DNA of 64,000 bases from Falsirhodobacter deserti (GCF_004015795.1 NZ_ML137221.1:87533-151532); one strand, 5' to 3'. Shown: positions 46,157-55,819, counted from the first letter of the stretch. Notes: a model not told the origin generated them from the sequence alone. Numbers and translations: made by a program.

Positions 46157-47416
46157 TCAGCTGTCGAAGCCCTTCAGCACGCGGTTCGCCTCGTCGATGA
46201 TGATCTCCGCGGCTTCTTCCTCATCCAGCATGCCATACCCGTATTCCTCCATCGTATCGAGGAAGGCGCCGCGCAGCGTCGGATGTTCGTTGAACGGGGA
46301 CACGACCGGCCCTTCGGCTGCCATGAGGATGTCATGGGCCTCCTTCATCTTCGGATCGAAGGCACCTGCCTCTGCCAGTCGTGCCTCTGCCACGGCCGAG
46401 GCCGGGATGCCGCGGCTGTCGCCAAGCGCGTCGATGCCCTCCGGCTCGTTCAGCATGCAGTTGATGATTTCGGCAGCAGCCTCGGGATTGGCGGAGTTCT
46501 TGGAGATCGCAAACAGCATCGACGGCTTGCGGTAAACGCCTTCCGTTACCGCATCCTGACGCACCAGCATCTTGGCGGGCACCAGAACCTGATCGTCAAT
46601 CATCGGATCGGCGAACTTGGACCAGGTGCTGTCCCATTCATAAGAGCCAGCAATCTTTCCAGACGCCCAATCGGGCTTTTCGAACAGGTTGACGTTGCCC
46701 TGCCCCGCCTCTTGCTCGTGGCCCTGAAGCACGCCTTCCTCTACCATGCGGCCATACCATGCCAGACCTTCGGCCAGTTCATCCACCGTCCAGGCGACGC
46801 GGTTGGTTTCAGGATCGACCAGATCCTTTCCGGTCATCTGGGTCACCTGCAGCGACACCAGAAGCTGCGCCGTTTCCTTCACGCCGTTGAAGGCGAAGTA
46901 GTCCTGCCCAAGCTTTTCCTTCAGCTGGGCCGAGGCTTCGAACAGCTCCTCCCAGGTGGTGGGCAGGGGCACGCCCGCTTCTTCGAATGTGGTCGTGTTG
47001 AAGAAGAAGACCCGCCCGCTGGTGGAAACGGGCAAGCCGTTCAGGATGCCCGCCATCTCGCCTGAGGCGAGTTGTTCTTCCGTCCATTGCGACAGGTCGA
47101 TCTGATCGCTGAATTCGCGTATATCCGCAAACCCGGTGCCGTTGCGCGAAAACAGCGGCATCCACGGCCAATTCACCTGCACGATATCGGCCTCGGTTCC
47201 CCCGGCCATCTGCGTTGTCAGCTTCTCGAGGTATCCGTCAAAACCGGTGAATTCGGCCTTGATGGTGTGGCCGTGCTTTTCGCCGCAAACGCGCAGCGCC
47301 TCCTGCGTCATGACGTGGCGGCTGTCACCGCCCCACCATGACATCCGCAGATCGGCGGCCTGTGCGCCGCTGGCCATCAGTGCGGCAAGGGCCGCGCTTG
47401 TCATAAGTGCCTTCAT
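46157..47416 (-). CDS. Sugar (oligosaccharide)-binding protein of ABC transporter
   Basis: A 419-residue secreted protein, SBP_bac_1 family. The signal peptide is [19 protein letters not shown] followed by the mature start [15 protein letters not shown]. Conserved segments are [18 protein letters not shown] and [20 protein letters not shown]. Given the downstream GH28-GH105 enzyme and the earlier kduD, oligogalacturonides or rhamnogalacturonan oligosaccharides are a plausible ligand, not a proven one. Confidence 0.9.
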   Translation of the reverse strand: MKALMTSAALAALMASGAQAADLRMSWWGGDSRHVMTQEALRVCGEKHGHTIKAEFTGFDGYLEKLTTQMAGGTEADIVQVNWPWMPLFSRNGTGFADIREFSDQIDLSQWTEEQLASGEMAGILNGLPVSTSGRVFFFNTTTFEEAGVPLPTTWEELFEASAQLKEKLGQDYFAFNGVKETAQLLVSLQVTQMTGKDLVDPETNRVAWTVDELAEGLAWYGRMVEEGVLQGHEQEAGQGNVNLFEKPDWASGKIAGSYEWDSTWSKFADPMIDDQVLVPAKMLVRQDAVTEGVYRKPSMLFAISKNSANPEAAAEIINCMLNEPEGIDALGDSRGIPASAVAEARLAEAGAFDPKMKEAHDILMAAEGPVVSPFNEHPTLRGAFLDTMEEYGYGMLDEEEAAEIIIDEANRVLKGFDS

Positions 47417-47444
47417 CCCGAATCTCCTCCCCAGTGTTCAGGTA

Positions 47445-48560
47445 TCAGTGCATCACGGCAGGACGGGTGATATTGCGCCCGCTTGCCTTGTCGAAAACGT
47501 GCAGCGCCTCGGGATCAGGGCGCAGGCGGATGCGGTCACCCGCGCGGCTTGCGGCCTCGTACTCGGCGGGGCTGGTCACCGCGACCACCTGCTTGCCGTC
47601 CAGAAGTGCGTGGATGTTGACCTCGTGGCCCATGAACTCGGCCCCTGTCATCTTTGCTTCCAGCGCGGGGGCACCGTCGGTCACCAGACGCAGATGCTGC
47701 GGGCGGATGCCAAGCACGACCGCCTCGGGCTGGGCCGTCAACCGCGCGTCCAGCGCCGCCGGCACCGGCACCGATTGCTGCCCGATGCGGATCATCCCGT
47801 CCGACATCGATCCGTCGATCAGGTTCATTTCTGGGCTGCCGATGAAGCTGGCGACGAACAGGTTCGCCGGATGCGTATAAAGATCGCGCGGGGTTGCCAC
47901 CTGCAGGATATGCCCCGCCTGCATCACGCAGATGCGATCGCCCATCGTCATCGCCTCGGTCTGATCGTGCGTGACGTAGATGACGGTGGAGGACAGGCCC
48001 CGTTCCTTCAGCCGCTTGTGCAGCTCGGTGATGCGCACGCGCATGGACGCGCGCAGCTTGGCATCAAGGTTCGATAGCGGTTCGTCGAACAGGAACACGC
48101 CCGGCTTCTTGATCAGTGCGCGGCCAAGGGCGACCCGTTGCGCCTGCCCGCCCGAAAGTTGTTTCGGCAGCCGATCCAGCAAAGGCTCGATTTCCAGGAT
48201 GCGGGCCACGTCGTCAATGGCAGCGTCAATCTCGGCTTTTGGCCGCCCTGCGATCTTCAGTCCGAAGCCAAGGTTCTTGCGGACCTTCATATGCGGGTAA
48301 AGCGCATAGTTCTGGAACACCATCGCGATGGATCGCTTGCCGGGCGGCAGTGTGTTGACCACCTGCTCCCCGATGCGGATCTCGCCCCCGGTGATCTCCT
48401 CCAGCCCGGCAACCATGCGAAGCGTCGTCGACTTGGCGCAGCCGGACGGACCGACAAGGACCATGAATTCCCCGTCCTCGATATCAAGATTGATGCCGTG
48501 CACCGCCTTGAACCCGCCGCCATAGACTTTTTCCAGATTGTTCAGTTGAACGCGTGCCAT
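47445..48560 (-). CDS. Sugar ABC transporter ATP-binding protein (UgpC/MsmX type), Walker A Gly-to-Ala variant
   Basis: A 371-residue CUT1 ATPase. Walker A reads GPSGCAKST, with Ala where Gly stands before the Lys in the paralogue at 3873 (GPSGCGKST). The codon is GCC. Other motifs are normal: LSGGQAQRVALGRAL signature, VFLFDEPLSNLD Walker B and YVTHDQTEAMTMGD H-loop; the TOBE domain follows with LGIRPQHLRLV. I recall related rhizobial and rhodobacterial CUT1 ATPases with the same Ala, so it is probably functional. Confidence 0.92.
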   Translation of the reverse strand: MARVQLNNLEKVYGGGFKAVHGINLDIEDGEFMVLVGPSGCAKSTTLRMVAGLEEITGGEIRIGEQVVNTLPPGKRSIAMVFQNYALYPHMKVRKNLGFGLKIAGRPKAEIDAAIDDVARILEIEPLLDRLPKQLSGGQAQRVALGRALIKKPGVFLFDEPLSNLDAKLRASMRVRITELHKRLKERGLSSTVIYVTHDQTEAMTMGDRICVMQAGHILQVATPRDLYTHPANLFVASFIGSPEMNLIDGSMSDGMIRIGQQSVPVPAALDARLTAQPEAVVLGIRPQHLRLVTDGAPALEAKMTGAEFMGHEVNIHALLDGKQVVAVTSPAEYEAASRAGDRIRLRPDPEALHVFDKASGRNITRPAVMH

Positions 48561-48561
48561 G

Positions 48562-49446
48562 TTAACCCTTGACCCCCCCGGCAGAGATCCCCTCGATGAA
48601 GTAACGTTGGGCCACGAAGAACACGATCAGCGCAGGGGTGATCGTCAGCACCGACATCGCAAGGATGCGGTTCCATTCGAAAGCCTCGGTGGTGTCGATC
48701 GACAGCTTCAGCGCAAGGCTGACAGGATACTTGTCGACCGAGGACAGATAGATCAGCGGCCCCAGGAAATCGTTCATCGTCCACATGAACTGGAACAGGC
48801 AGACCGAGATCAGCGCAGGCGCCAGCATCGGCACCACGATATAGATCAGCGTCTGGAGGCTGTTGCACCCATCCACCCGCGCCGCTTCCTCCATGTCAGG
48901 CGGGATGGACCGCAGGAACTGCACCAGCATGAAGACGAAGAACGCATCCCCTGCCATTGCCGACGGCACCCAAAGCGGCAGGAAGCTGTCCAGCCAGCCC
49001 AGATCGCGGAACAGGATGTATTGCGGGATGCGCGTCACCACGTTGGGCAGCAGCAGGATCGCGATGACCGATCCGAACAGGATCTTCTTGAACGGAAAGT
49101 CGAAGCGGGCAAAACCATAGGCGACCAGCGTGCAGGAAATGGCCGTCCCAATCGTCTTGGGCAGGATGATCAGGAACGAGTTCCAGAAGAACCGCCCGAA
49201 GGTGAAGGGGGTCGAGGTCTCCCACCCCTGCCGGTATCCTTCCAGCGTGGGTTCGGCCGGAATGAAGCCGGGGCTGGAGAAAATCTCGGAATTGGTCTTG
49301 AAGCTGGCCCCCACCAGCCAGATCAGCGGATACAGCATCACCAGCCCCACGGCGAACAGGATGACATAACGCATCCCGGCCGAGATCTTCTGGTTGCGGA
49401 CGCGGCGGCGAGTCTGCAGCGCGTTCAAATGCGTAAGGTCGGTCAT
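48562..49446 (-). CDS. Sugar ABC transporter permease (MalG type)
   Basis: A 294-residue inner-membrane permease with six hydrophobic segments, first MRYVILFAVGLVMLYPLIWL. The EAA loop reads EEAARVDG then IVVPMLAPAL. The C-terminal end EGISAGGVKG is the MalG-type terminus. The ATG at 49444-49446 (MTDLTHLNAL) is taken; a longer frame to 49473 overlaps the MalF-type gene. One base separates it from the ATPase start. Confidence 0.92.
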   Translation of the reverse strand: MTDLTHLNALQTRRRVRNQKISAGMRYVILFAVGLVMLYPLIWLVGASFKTNSEIFSSPGFIPAEPTLEGYRQGWETSTPFTFGRFFWNSFLIILPKTIGTAISCTLVAYGFARFDFPFKKILFGSVIAILLLPNVVTRIPQYILFRDLGWLDSFLPLWVPSAMAGDAFFVFMLVQFLRSIPPDMEEAARVDGCNSLQTLIYIVVPMLAPALISVCLFQFMWTMNDFLGPLIYLSSVDKYPVSLALKLSIDTTEAFEWNRILAMSVLTITPALIVFFVAQRYFIEGISAGGVKG

Positions 49447-49450
49447 CGCC

Positions 49451-50410
49451 TCAGCTCCTCTTGTCGCCGGCATAGAACACCCACTTCTTGGACGACCAGA
49501 AGGCGATCAGCGTCAGAACCATGATGATGACGAACAGAACCCATGCGATGGCCGAGGCATAGCCCATGTCGAACCGCCGGAACGCCTCGTCATAGATGTA
49601 AAGGGGCAGCAGGTATGTGGATTTCAATGGCCCGCCGCCGGTGATGATATAGGGGCCGTTGAACTCCTGGAATGCCTGAACCATCTGCATGATCAGGTTG
49701 AAAAAGATCACCGGCGTCAGCAGCGGCAGGGTGATATGCACGAAGCTGGTCCACTTCGATGCACCGTCGATGGCTGCCGCTTCGTACAGCGACTTGTCGA
49801 TGGATTGCAGCGCGGCAAGGAAGATCACCATGGCCGATCCGAACTGCCAGCAGCGCAGCAGCGTGATCGTGAACAGCGCGTTTACCGGATCGCCGAACCA
49901 GTTGACCGGGTCGATCCCCACGGCCCCCAGCCCCATGTTCACCAGCCCGTTGGTGGCAAAGATGTAACGCCACAGCACCGCGATCGCGATCGACCCGCCA
50001 AGGATCGACGGCACATAGAACGCGGTGCGGAAGAAATTGATGAACCGCAGGCGGTAGTTCAGGATGTACGCGATGAACAGCGCGAAGGCGAGTTTCAGCG
50101 GCACGGTGATGAACACGTAAAGAAGCGTCACATAGAGCGAACGGCGGAACGTTCGGTCCGATGTGAACAACTCCACATAATTCTCCAGCCCCGTCCAGCG
50201 CGGGGCCGACATCAGGTCGTAATCCGTGAAGCTGAGATACAGCGACGCGAAGAACGGGATGGCCGTGAAGACCACCAGCCCCACGATATAGGGCGCGAGA
50301 TATAAAAGGCCGATGCTGCCGCGACCTTTCGGCCGCGGGGCAGATACGGCCTGGCCGCTAACGCGGCCGGCAGATGTTTCCGTCAAATCAAGCTCCTCCG
50401 ACCGGGTCAT
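49451..50410 (-). CDS. Sugar ABC transporter permease (MalF type)
   Basis: A 319-residue permease, six hydrophobic segments (first GLLYLAPYIVGLVVFTAI) and an EAA loop EAAAIDG followed by HITLPLLTP. It is the first gene of the leftward operon MalF-type, MalG-type, ATPase, binding protein, GH28-GH105; here the binding protein gene is near the end rather than the beginning, the reverse of the first ABC cluster (2498-8119). Its start is 144 bases from the divergent AraC gene. Confidence 0.92.
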   Translation of the reverse strand: MTRSEELDLTETSAGRVSGQAVSAPRPKGRGSIGLLYLAPYIVGLVVFTAIPFFASLYLSFTDYDLMSAPRWTGLENYVELFTSDRTFRRSLYVTLLYVFITVPLKLAFALFIAYILNYRLRFINFFRTAFYVPSILGGSIAIAVLWRYIFATNGLVNMGLGAVGIDPVNWFGDPVNALFTITLLRCWQFGSAMVIFLAALQSIDKSLYEAAAIDGASKWTSFVHITLPLLTPVIFFNLIMQMVQAFQEFNGPYIITGGGPLKSTYLLPLYIYDEAFRRFDMGYASAIAWVLFVIIMVLTLIAFWSSKKWVFYAGDKRS

Positions 50411-50554
50411 ATGCTGGCCGGCGTGGCCTCCACCACGTCCGGACCGGCTGCCTGCCCCGATCCCCTCCCTCTTGAATCGGCCCGCGGAAGCGGGTTGTAT
50501 GATTATTAGGACACCTCGACCTACAAGTTAGAATTCACAAAGCAGAGGAAAAAG

Positions 50555-51436
50555 ATGGACGAACTTGAAGGCGGAATTCTCGGCTCCGTTCCGCCCGGCG
50601 TACTGTCGCTGACGCTTGCACGTTCGACCATCCGGATGGAGCATTCCTCCACGTGGCGGATCGACAAGACGAATGCGGCCCATGACCTTGTGATCTGCCT
50701 TGAAGGTGCCGGACGTTACCGGATCGGGGAAGAAACGCTGGTTCTGAGACCTGGTGAAGCGATGTTGATCCCGCCGGAGACGCGTTTTACAGGCCGCACC
50801 GATGGGCCTGGCCTTTATCGGGGGATTGCCCAGCACTTCACGCTGAACATCTATAACGAACACGATTTCCTGAAGCAGATGGTTCTGCGCCCGAAGGTGA
50901 GGCTTTCGCGCTGGCACCTGCTGGAACCGATGCTGCGGCACTATCGTGCCAGTGCACCGCCCGGATCGGTTACCCTGCAACAACACCACATGTTCATGTA
51001 TCTCCTCATCCGTTATGTCGAGGATGCCTTTGTGTCATGGCAGGAGCACACGCCGTATCCTTCAGGTGGCGCTGATGGGCTGAACCTTGCCGTGATGAAG
51101 GCGGTTACCACTATTTCCGCCCATCCGCTGGACCCCGGAATCGTTGAAACAGCGATCGCCGCCGCACCCTACAACCGAGATTATTTCCTGAGGGAGTTCC
51201 AGAAGCGTGTGGGCCGCACCCCTCGCAAATACTGGGAAGTGCAGCGCATGGAACGGGCCATGCACCTGCTTGAAGCCGGGCTGAACGTATCCGCGACGGC
51301 CGCCGCTGTCGGGTATTCAGACCCTTACTACTTCTCGCGCATGTTCAAGCGAGTGGTGGGCGTCAGCCCGCGTGAGAAGCTGGAATGTCTTCGCCGCGCC
51401 CGCCACGGCAGCGGACAGGTTCATGCCGAAGACTGA
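50555..51436 (+). CDS. AraC-family transcriptional regulator
   Basis: A 293-residue regulator with an N-terminal cupin-like sensory domain (GRYRIGEETLVLRPGEAML, residues about 50-70) and the C-terminal double helix-turn-helix (YNRDYFLREFQKRVGRTPRK; VSATAAAVGYSDPYYFSRMF then VSPREKLE). It is divergent from the sugar ABC/GH28-GH105 operon with 144 bases between, so it probably activates that operon when the oligosaccharide or its product is present. AGAGGAAAAAG precedes the ATG. Confidence 0.88.
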   Translation: MDELEGGILGSVPPGVLSLTLARSTIRMEHSSTWRIDKTNAAHDLVICLEGAGRYRIGEETLVLRPGEAMLIPPETRFTGRTDGPGLYRGIAQHFTLNIYNEHDFLKQMVLRPKVRLSRWHLLEPMLRHYRASAPPGSVTLQQHHMFMYLLIRYVEDAFVSWQEHTPYPSGGADGLNLAVMKAVTTISAHPLDPGIVETAIAAAPYNRDYFLREFQKRVGRTPRKYWEVQRMERAMHLLEAGLNVSATAAAVGYSDPYYFSRMFKRVVGVSPREKLECLRRARHGSGQVHAED

Positions 51437-51500
51437 CAATCCTGTTCCCCTTTACTGAGCCGTGGGGCAATGTCGCTGCACAAGACGAAGGAGCGACGAC

Positions 51501-52337
51501 ATGATCAGACGACTTGCGGCATCAATGGCCGCGTTTGCAGCCATTTCCGCACCAGCATTCGCGCAGGACGGCGCCTGCGGTCAGCCTGTCGCGCTGACGC
51601 AACAGCTGGGCCAGACCATCGCTCCGGGCTTCTCCGATATTTCGGAAATCCTGCGGCCGAAGCGATCCGAACCCGCATATGTGGAGTTCGAAGTGACGGA
51701 GCCGGTCGACGTTACCCTTGAAACCATGGGCCGTGGCAGTGATCCGGTTCTGGTACTGTTCGGCGCTGGCGGTCAGATCATGGACTGGGACGATGACGGT
51801 GCGGGCAACCTTGATGCGCGCGTGTCCGCCTCGTTGCAGCCGGGAACCTATTGCACCCAGATGCGTGCGATCGCAGCCGAACCCGTGACAGATGCGATGG
51901 TTGTGCTGATCGGGTATGAGGGGTTGCCGCCCGATCCGGCAGATGAAAAGGCCGACGCCATCGCCGCAACCTGTGCCGATCCCCGACGCAGCCCTGTTCT
52001 GGCAGATGCGCTGCGCCCCGGCGAGGCGCCTTCCGCGCAAGGCGCCATCGATCCGGCATCCTCGCTTGGCAGCTTCCGCCTGACGCTTGCGGAACCGGCC
52101 ACGCTTCAGGTCGATGCAACCAGTGCGAGTTTCGACACCGTTCTGTCCATCTATGACCTGAACGGGGCCCGCCTGTGGGAAAATGACGACCATCCGGATG
52201 TGGAAGGCAGCGACAGCCGAATTCGCGAACCCTTCGAGGCTGGCGATTATTGCGTAGTCGTTGAACCCTTCAGCGGCACAGGGGGCGAGTTCAGCATTGC
52301 GGTCACCGCCGAGGGGGACGAGGCGCAACCCGAATGA
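51501..52337 (+). CDS. Secreted protein with two PPC-like beta-sandwich repeats
   Basis: A 278-residue exported protein: signal peptide LAASMAAFAAISAPAFA, then two similar units of about 90 residues. In unit 1 the core is SDPVLVLFGAGGQIMDWDDD and LQPGTYCTQM; in unit 2 it is FDTVLSIYDLNGARLWENDD and FEAGDYCVVV. Both have the DxxL-Y/F-dxxG-DDD pattern of bacterial pre-peptidase C-terminal (PPC) domains, which usually bind carbohydrate or protein surfaces. There is no catalytic domain. AAGGAG is its ribosome binding site. Function unknown. Confidence 0.7.
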   Translation: MIRRLAASMAAFAAISAPAFAQDGACGQPVALTQQLGQTIAPGFSDISEILRPKRSEPAYVEFEVTEPVDVTLETMGRGSDPVLVLFGAGGQIMDWDDDGAGNLDARVSASLQPGTYCTQMRAIAAEPVTDAMVVLIGYEGLPPDPADEKADAIAATCADPRRSPVLADALRPGEAPSAQGAIDPASSLGSFRLTLAEPATLQVDATSASFDTVLSIYDLNGARLWENDDHPDVEGSDSRIREPFEAGDYCVVVEPFSGTGGEFSIAVTAEGDEAQPE

Positions 52338-52353
52338 TGGCGCGGCAGGCGCG

Positions 52354-52761
52354 TCAGATCTGCGCCTGCAAGAACCCGCCTTCTGCGATAGAGGTGCAGA
52401 GATCTTGCCATTCGCAACCCGCGCACGCAGCCCTGGTTGTCATGGCTGCGAAAGCGGGACGCCACCGGCCGGAATCCAATGGCAGTCGCACGCCCGGCCG
52501 CACCGGATGCCCAAGAAGTTTTGCCATATCGGCAGCGGCCTGAGCATCCCGATCCCCCACACTTTCGCCACGGCAATGAGGCGCGGGATCGTGCAGCAGC
52601 GGGGCACAAATATCGTCGGGACCCTCCACGATCTCCACCTCCTCCCCCTCTGCCAGACGTTTGGCGATGCATTCCATGTTGGCAACGAAAGCGTGGGAAT
52701 ACCCCTTGCCGATAAAGGTAAGCACGCAAAGAAGATGATGGGGGCGCAGCCGGACGGTCAT
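52354..52761 (-). CDS. DUF1284 family protein
   Basis: A 135-residue protein starting TVRLRPHHLLCVLTFIGKGY, the highly recognisable N terminus of DUF1284, with two Cys-rich parts later (DDICAPLLHD, HCRGESVGD, ACAGCEWQDLC). The His and Cys pattern suggests metal binding. The function of this family is not known to me. It is convergent with the PPC-repeat gene. Confidence 0.8.
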   Translation of the reverse strand: MTVRLRPHHLLCVLTFIGKGYSHAFVANMECIAKRLAEGEEVEIVEGPDDICAPLLHDPAPHCRGESVGDRDAQAAADMAKLLGHPVRPGVRLPLDSGRWRPAFAAMTTRAACAGCEWQDLCTSIAEGGFLQAQI

Positions 52762-52894
52762 GCTGCCACCTGCCCCAGCCGCTTCTGCAGGTCAACCCGC
52801 GTACGGTCCCCGCACCTGCCGCCTTATCCTGAGGCTTCGCCTGCGGCGCCGATCCGGAACCTGCCCCGACCCCGCTTCATTCTCTAGAATAACA

Positions 52895-53268
52895 ATGCTG
52901 CTTCTGACATCCAGCGTGACGATGCGCATGGCGCAGTTTGCGCTGCAGCATGATCCGTATCAGCGTCGCATGATCATCTGGTTTACATTTGCGCTGACGT
53001 TTCTGTGCTGGAGGGGCGCGATTTCGTAACCACGAAAGGCACGCCGCAGACCAGCGGCTTTCTGTCTGCCTTTTTGCTCTTGTCCCTCTGCACAGGCTCC
53101 ACGTGGCTGCGGCGTGCCTAGAATGCTGGCGCTTCTGGGCAGCTTGCCCGCTATGTCGCTGATGACGCAGTGAATATCACTCTGCTGCGCCTTGGCATCC
53201 TGTGGCACTTCCTTGACATCGTGTGGATCGGCATTTTCACCATCGTTTACGTCGGAGGCCTTGCATGA
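52895..53268 (+). pseudogene. cyoC: Remnant of cytochrome o ubiquinol oxidase subunit III (cyoC)
   Basis: Plus-strand pieces in several frames look like the middle and C-terminal part of CyoC: LLLTSSVTMRMAQFALQH then IIWFTFALTFLCW (helices), LVPLHRLHVAAA replacing the usual THGLHV motif, and finally NITLLRLGILWHFLDIVWIG then IFTIVYVGGLA just before a stop at 53266-53268. The last piece is the classical CyoC end (WHFLDIVWI). Frame changes and stops (e.g. after RGAIS and around 53120) make it non-functional. The end overlaps the cyoD start as in intact operons. Confidence 0.65.
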
Positions 53269-53533
53269 GCGAGAAGCACCGCGGACGCCGCAGCTATGTC
53301 ATCGGCTATGTGCTGTCGTTGATCCTGGCGCTGATGGGATTTCAGCTTTTGCCGCGCCACACCGCTCTTTGGATCGCGGTCGCGGCAGCCCTGATCAAGA
53401 TCGCCGTGCATCTTCGTTTCTTCCTGTACATCCGGCTGAGGGCCAGACGCGCGAGGATCTGCATCTTATCCTTTTTACCGCGCTGATCATGATCCTGATG
53501 TGCGGCGGAACCATCTGGATTTTTCTGATCTGA
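53265..53533 (+). pseudogene. cyoD: Remnant of cytochrome o ubiquinol oxidase subunit IV (cyoD), frameshifted
   Basis: The frame from ATG 53265 reads SYVIGYVLSLILALMGFQLL and AVHLRFFLYIRLR, the first two helices and HLxFFLH motif of CyoD, and then shifts. The third-helix part REDLHLILFTALIMILMCGG plus TIWIFLI continues in another frame and ends at 53531-53533. A single frameshift near 53430-53450 can explain it. It lies directly after the cyoC remnant; cyoA and cyoB are absent. Confidence 0.65.
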
Positions 53534-53602
53534 ACCAGCGGATGTGACGTGCCCGCCTGCCGCGCTAGCTCCACTTCAGTGCCACATGAAAAGGACGATC
53601 CC

Positions 53603-53926
53603 ATGATTGAAGGCTTCTTCCACGCGCATTTCGTTACCGACAAGGACCAGGGCGACGGCGTCGCCTATCTGGCTAACGGCAAGCTTCACGGCGGAGATTC
53701 CGCCATGTTCTATCGCGGAACCTACAGCACCGACGGGGAAAAGTTCGAAGCCGATTTGGAAGTGGGCCGGCATACCGAAGGAACGCCCATCACCTCCATC
53801 ACCGGCGCCGCACGTGCCCGCCACAAGATCACAGGGCGGATCGAGGGGGACAACCTGGTTTGCGAAGCTGTGACGGACCAGGAACCGGCGGTGAAACTTG
53901 ACCTGACGCTGACGCCAATCAGCTGA
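53603..53926 (+). CDS. GrlR-like small protein
   Basis: A 107-residue protein with the pattern MIEGFFHAHF, GDGVAYLANGKLHGGDSAM, YRGTYSTDGEKFEADL, typical of the small beta-barrel GrlR-like family found in many proteobacteria (named after a regulator of LEE type III secretion in E. coli but widespread without it). No signal peptide. Its role is unknown; the weak AAGGA near 53590 may be its ribosome binding site. It sits alone between the cyo remnant and the replicon. Confidence 0.65.
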   Translation: MIEGFFHAHFVTDKDQGDGVAYLANGKLHGGDSAMFYRGTYSTDGEKFEADLEVGRHTEGTPITSITGAARARHKITGRIEGDNLVCEAVTDQEPAVKLDLTLTPIS

Positions 53927-54191
53927 CCCCCCTTGGGGCGCGGGCAAGGCGGTGGCGACCCAATCGCCGCCGCACCCGAACCCTGCTCTGTTCGCCACTC
54001 GCCGGAGCGCTTCTCTTTCAAATCGTCCACATACGAGGGACGCACTGGGCTTAGGGATCGCGACACGCGCGATCCCTAAGCGGCCGATCTTTTATTGGGA
54101 ACCGCAAGCCGTTCTGTTTATCTCAGATGCAAGCCCCCTGACCTTCCAACGGCGCAGGGAAGACCGGGGCCGCTTCGACCGCATGCGACAG

Positions 54192-55388
54192 TTAGAGGTT
54201 TCGCAGCGAAACCTCGTCGAAGGCTCCAGGATGCAGATCCTCCCAAAAGGCCTGAATAGCAGCGGCATTTAACGCACTCATCCAGCCGTGCCTTTCGAAA
54301 TCATCTCGTAGCGCGCCGGTAAGCCGGCCGAGAAAGAGCCTGCGGTCAGCGTCTCGCTGCGTTGGTGTACGCGCGGCCACCAGTTCCTGTATCCGGCGCA
54401 GTCGTGATGCGCGGGCAGTCAGTGCCGGTGCCACTGGTGCGATCTCGTTCGAGTAATCACCCTTCAGAGCTGCGGAAAGATAGCGCACAGGATTGCGCAC
54501 GCCCTCCTGCCCAGCCACGTAATCCAACTTGCCGCCAACATGCGCCTCACCGTGTTCGGCAATCCACTGCCGCGCCAAACGGTCAGACGCGCCAAGCTTG
54601 CGCAACCGCTCGTACACCGCCGAGCGGCGAGCCCCTTCCCCGTCATCGAGATCAAGGATGGCAAGCTGCGGGTTCTCCTCGATCCGGAACCGGATGTCGG
54701 TAACCGTCCGTCCCATCTTCCGCGTTTCTGGTGTGACGATGATATTCGAGGACCGGTTCACCTCTGCCACCGCCGGCTTGATAATCTTGGCATTCAGATG
54801 CTTGAACACCTCGTAATATGCACTGTCAGCCACTCCCATAAGGCGGCGAAAGATATCAAGGCTCCACCACCCGGTGCTTCCTGTACGCACGAAACGATAG
54901 CAATTCTCATACAGCGCGAGGGCATGGCCACTGGTGAAACGCCGCTGAATGTTCATGTTGATCAGTGCGAAGACCTTCGGGTCGTGAAGCTTCTCTGCCA
55001 GCGCAGGTGAATACGCATATTCGCAGACGCCCCCCTTCAGCTTGGCATAGGACAAGAGGCTGGACACACCCCATTCCTGTTGCCCTCGCTCATCCAGCAT
55101 ATCCCACTCGGCCACCGTCTCTGCCAGTCCTCGCAAAGAGGCTTTCAACGTCTCCATGTCATTGGAGTTATAGCCTATCATCAGGCACAGCGTACGCGCG
55201 TCGATACGGTGGACGGGCTGCGACATCAGGGTGTCATACGCATTCAGAAGCAACACGTTAGACAAGCGACGCTGCAGCAATGTCAGCTTGCCGGAGACGT
55301 GGATGGCCGCGACGTGTTTCTTCACTGCGCCTCGCCGAAGGGCCCCGGTCAACCGCTCCCTTGGAATATCCTCGAATGGTTTGGTCAT
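54192..55388 (-). CDS. repB: Plasmid replication initiator, RepB/Rep_3-like
   Basis: A protein of about 398 residues. The N-terminal part KLTLLQRRLSNVLLLNAYD, then MIGYNSNDMETLKASLRGL and the motif HALALYENCYRFVRT fit the winged-helix initiators of Rep_3/RepB type. Such initiators bind origin repeats and open the origin for replication. I start at the ATG at 55386-55388 (MTKPFEDIPRERL), after the G-run ribosome site; the longer frame begins with a TTG at 55445. It is divergent from parA across the putative origin, an order seen in Rhodobacteraceae RepB-type plasmids. Its 3' end contains a parS-like palindrome. Confidence 0.85.
   Translation of the reverse strand: MTKPFEDIPRERLTGALRRGAVKKHVAAIHVSGKLTLLQRRLSNVLLLNAYDTLMSQPVHRIDARTLCLMIGYNSNDMETLKASLRGLAETVAEWDMLDERGQQEWGVSSLLSYAKLKGGVCEYAYSPALAEKLHDPKVFALINMNIQRRFTSGHALALYENCYRFVRTGSTGWWSLDIFRRLMGVADSAYYEVFKHLNAKIIKPAVAEVNRSSNIIVTPETRKMGRTVTDIRFRIEENPQLAILDLDDGEGARRSAVYERLRKLGASDRLARQWIAEHGEAHVGGKLDYVAGQEGVRNPVRYLSAALKGDYSNEIAPVAPALTARASRLRRIQELVAARTPTQRDADRRLFLGRLTGALRDDFERHGWMSALNAAAIQAFWEDLHPGAFDEVSLRNL
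54195..54215. repeat. Candidate parS site 1 (10-1-10 palindrome)
   Basis: A perfect palindrome with 10-base arms around one central A, core GTTTCGC A GCGAAAC, lies within the last codons of the initiator gene. Three further copies follow at 55801, 56596 and 57365. Confidence 0.75.
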
Positions 55389-55800
55389 CATCCCCCCACG
55401 GAAACCCGCCGCCCGAATCGGCAGTACACCCGCTTTAGAGCTCAAGATACGAGTTCAGGTACCTGTCCGCAACAACAGCGCAGGGACCTTCTTTGGTACC
55501 CGTTTGCGGTACGGCCATGAGTGGAAGTCGATCACATAGGTATCCGCTTACAGGAAAGTCCATCGGAACCAGCGCGAAGGTTGGGTGCGCAGCAGTCCTA
55601 GACAGGCAGAAACACCATTCCACTGCTGGAATTCCCGAGAATCGGCACCCGTACCCCTGCATCTGGACACTGAACTGCCCGTATCAAGGCACCCTTCATC
55701 CTGAATTCGGGCACCTATTATCTCGCAATATACTGTTTTCGTTGATCATCCCGTAGCCAAAGACTCTAAATATCTTCTAAAAGATTCTTAACACGCTGGG

Positions 55801-55819
55801 TGGTTTCGCTGCGAAACCA
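55801..55819. repeat. Candidate parS site 2 (9-1-9 palindrome)
   Basis: Palindrome with 9-base arms and a central T (GGTTTCGC T GCGAAACC core). It is in the origin region, 97 bases before the parA start, and carries the same core as the other three copies. Confidence 0.78.
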
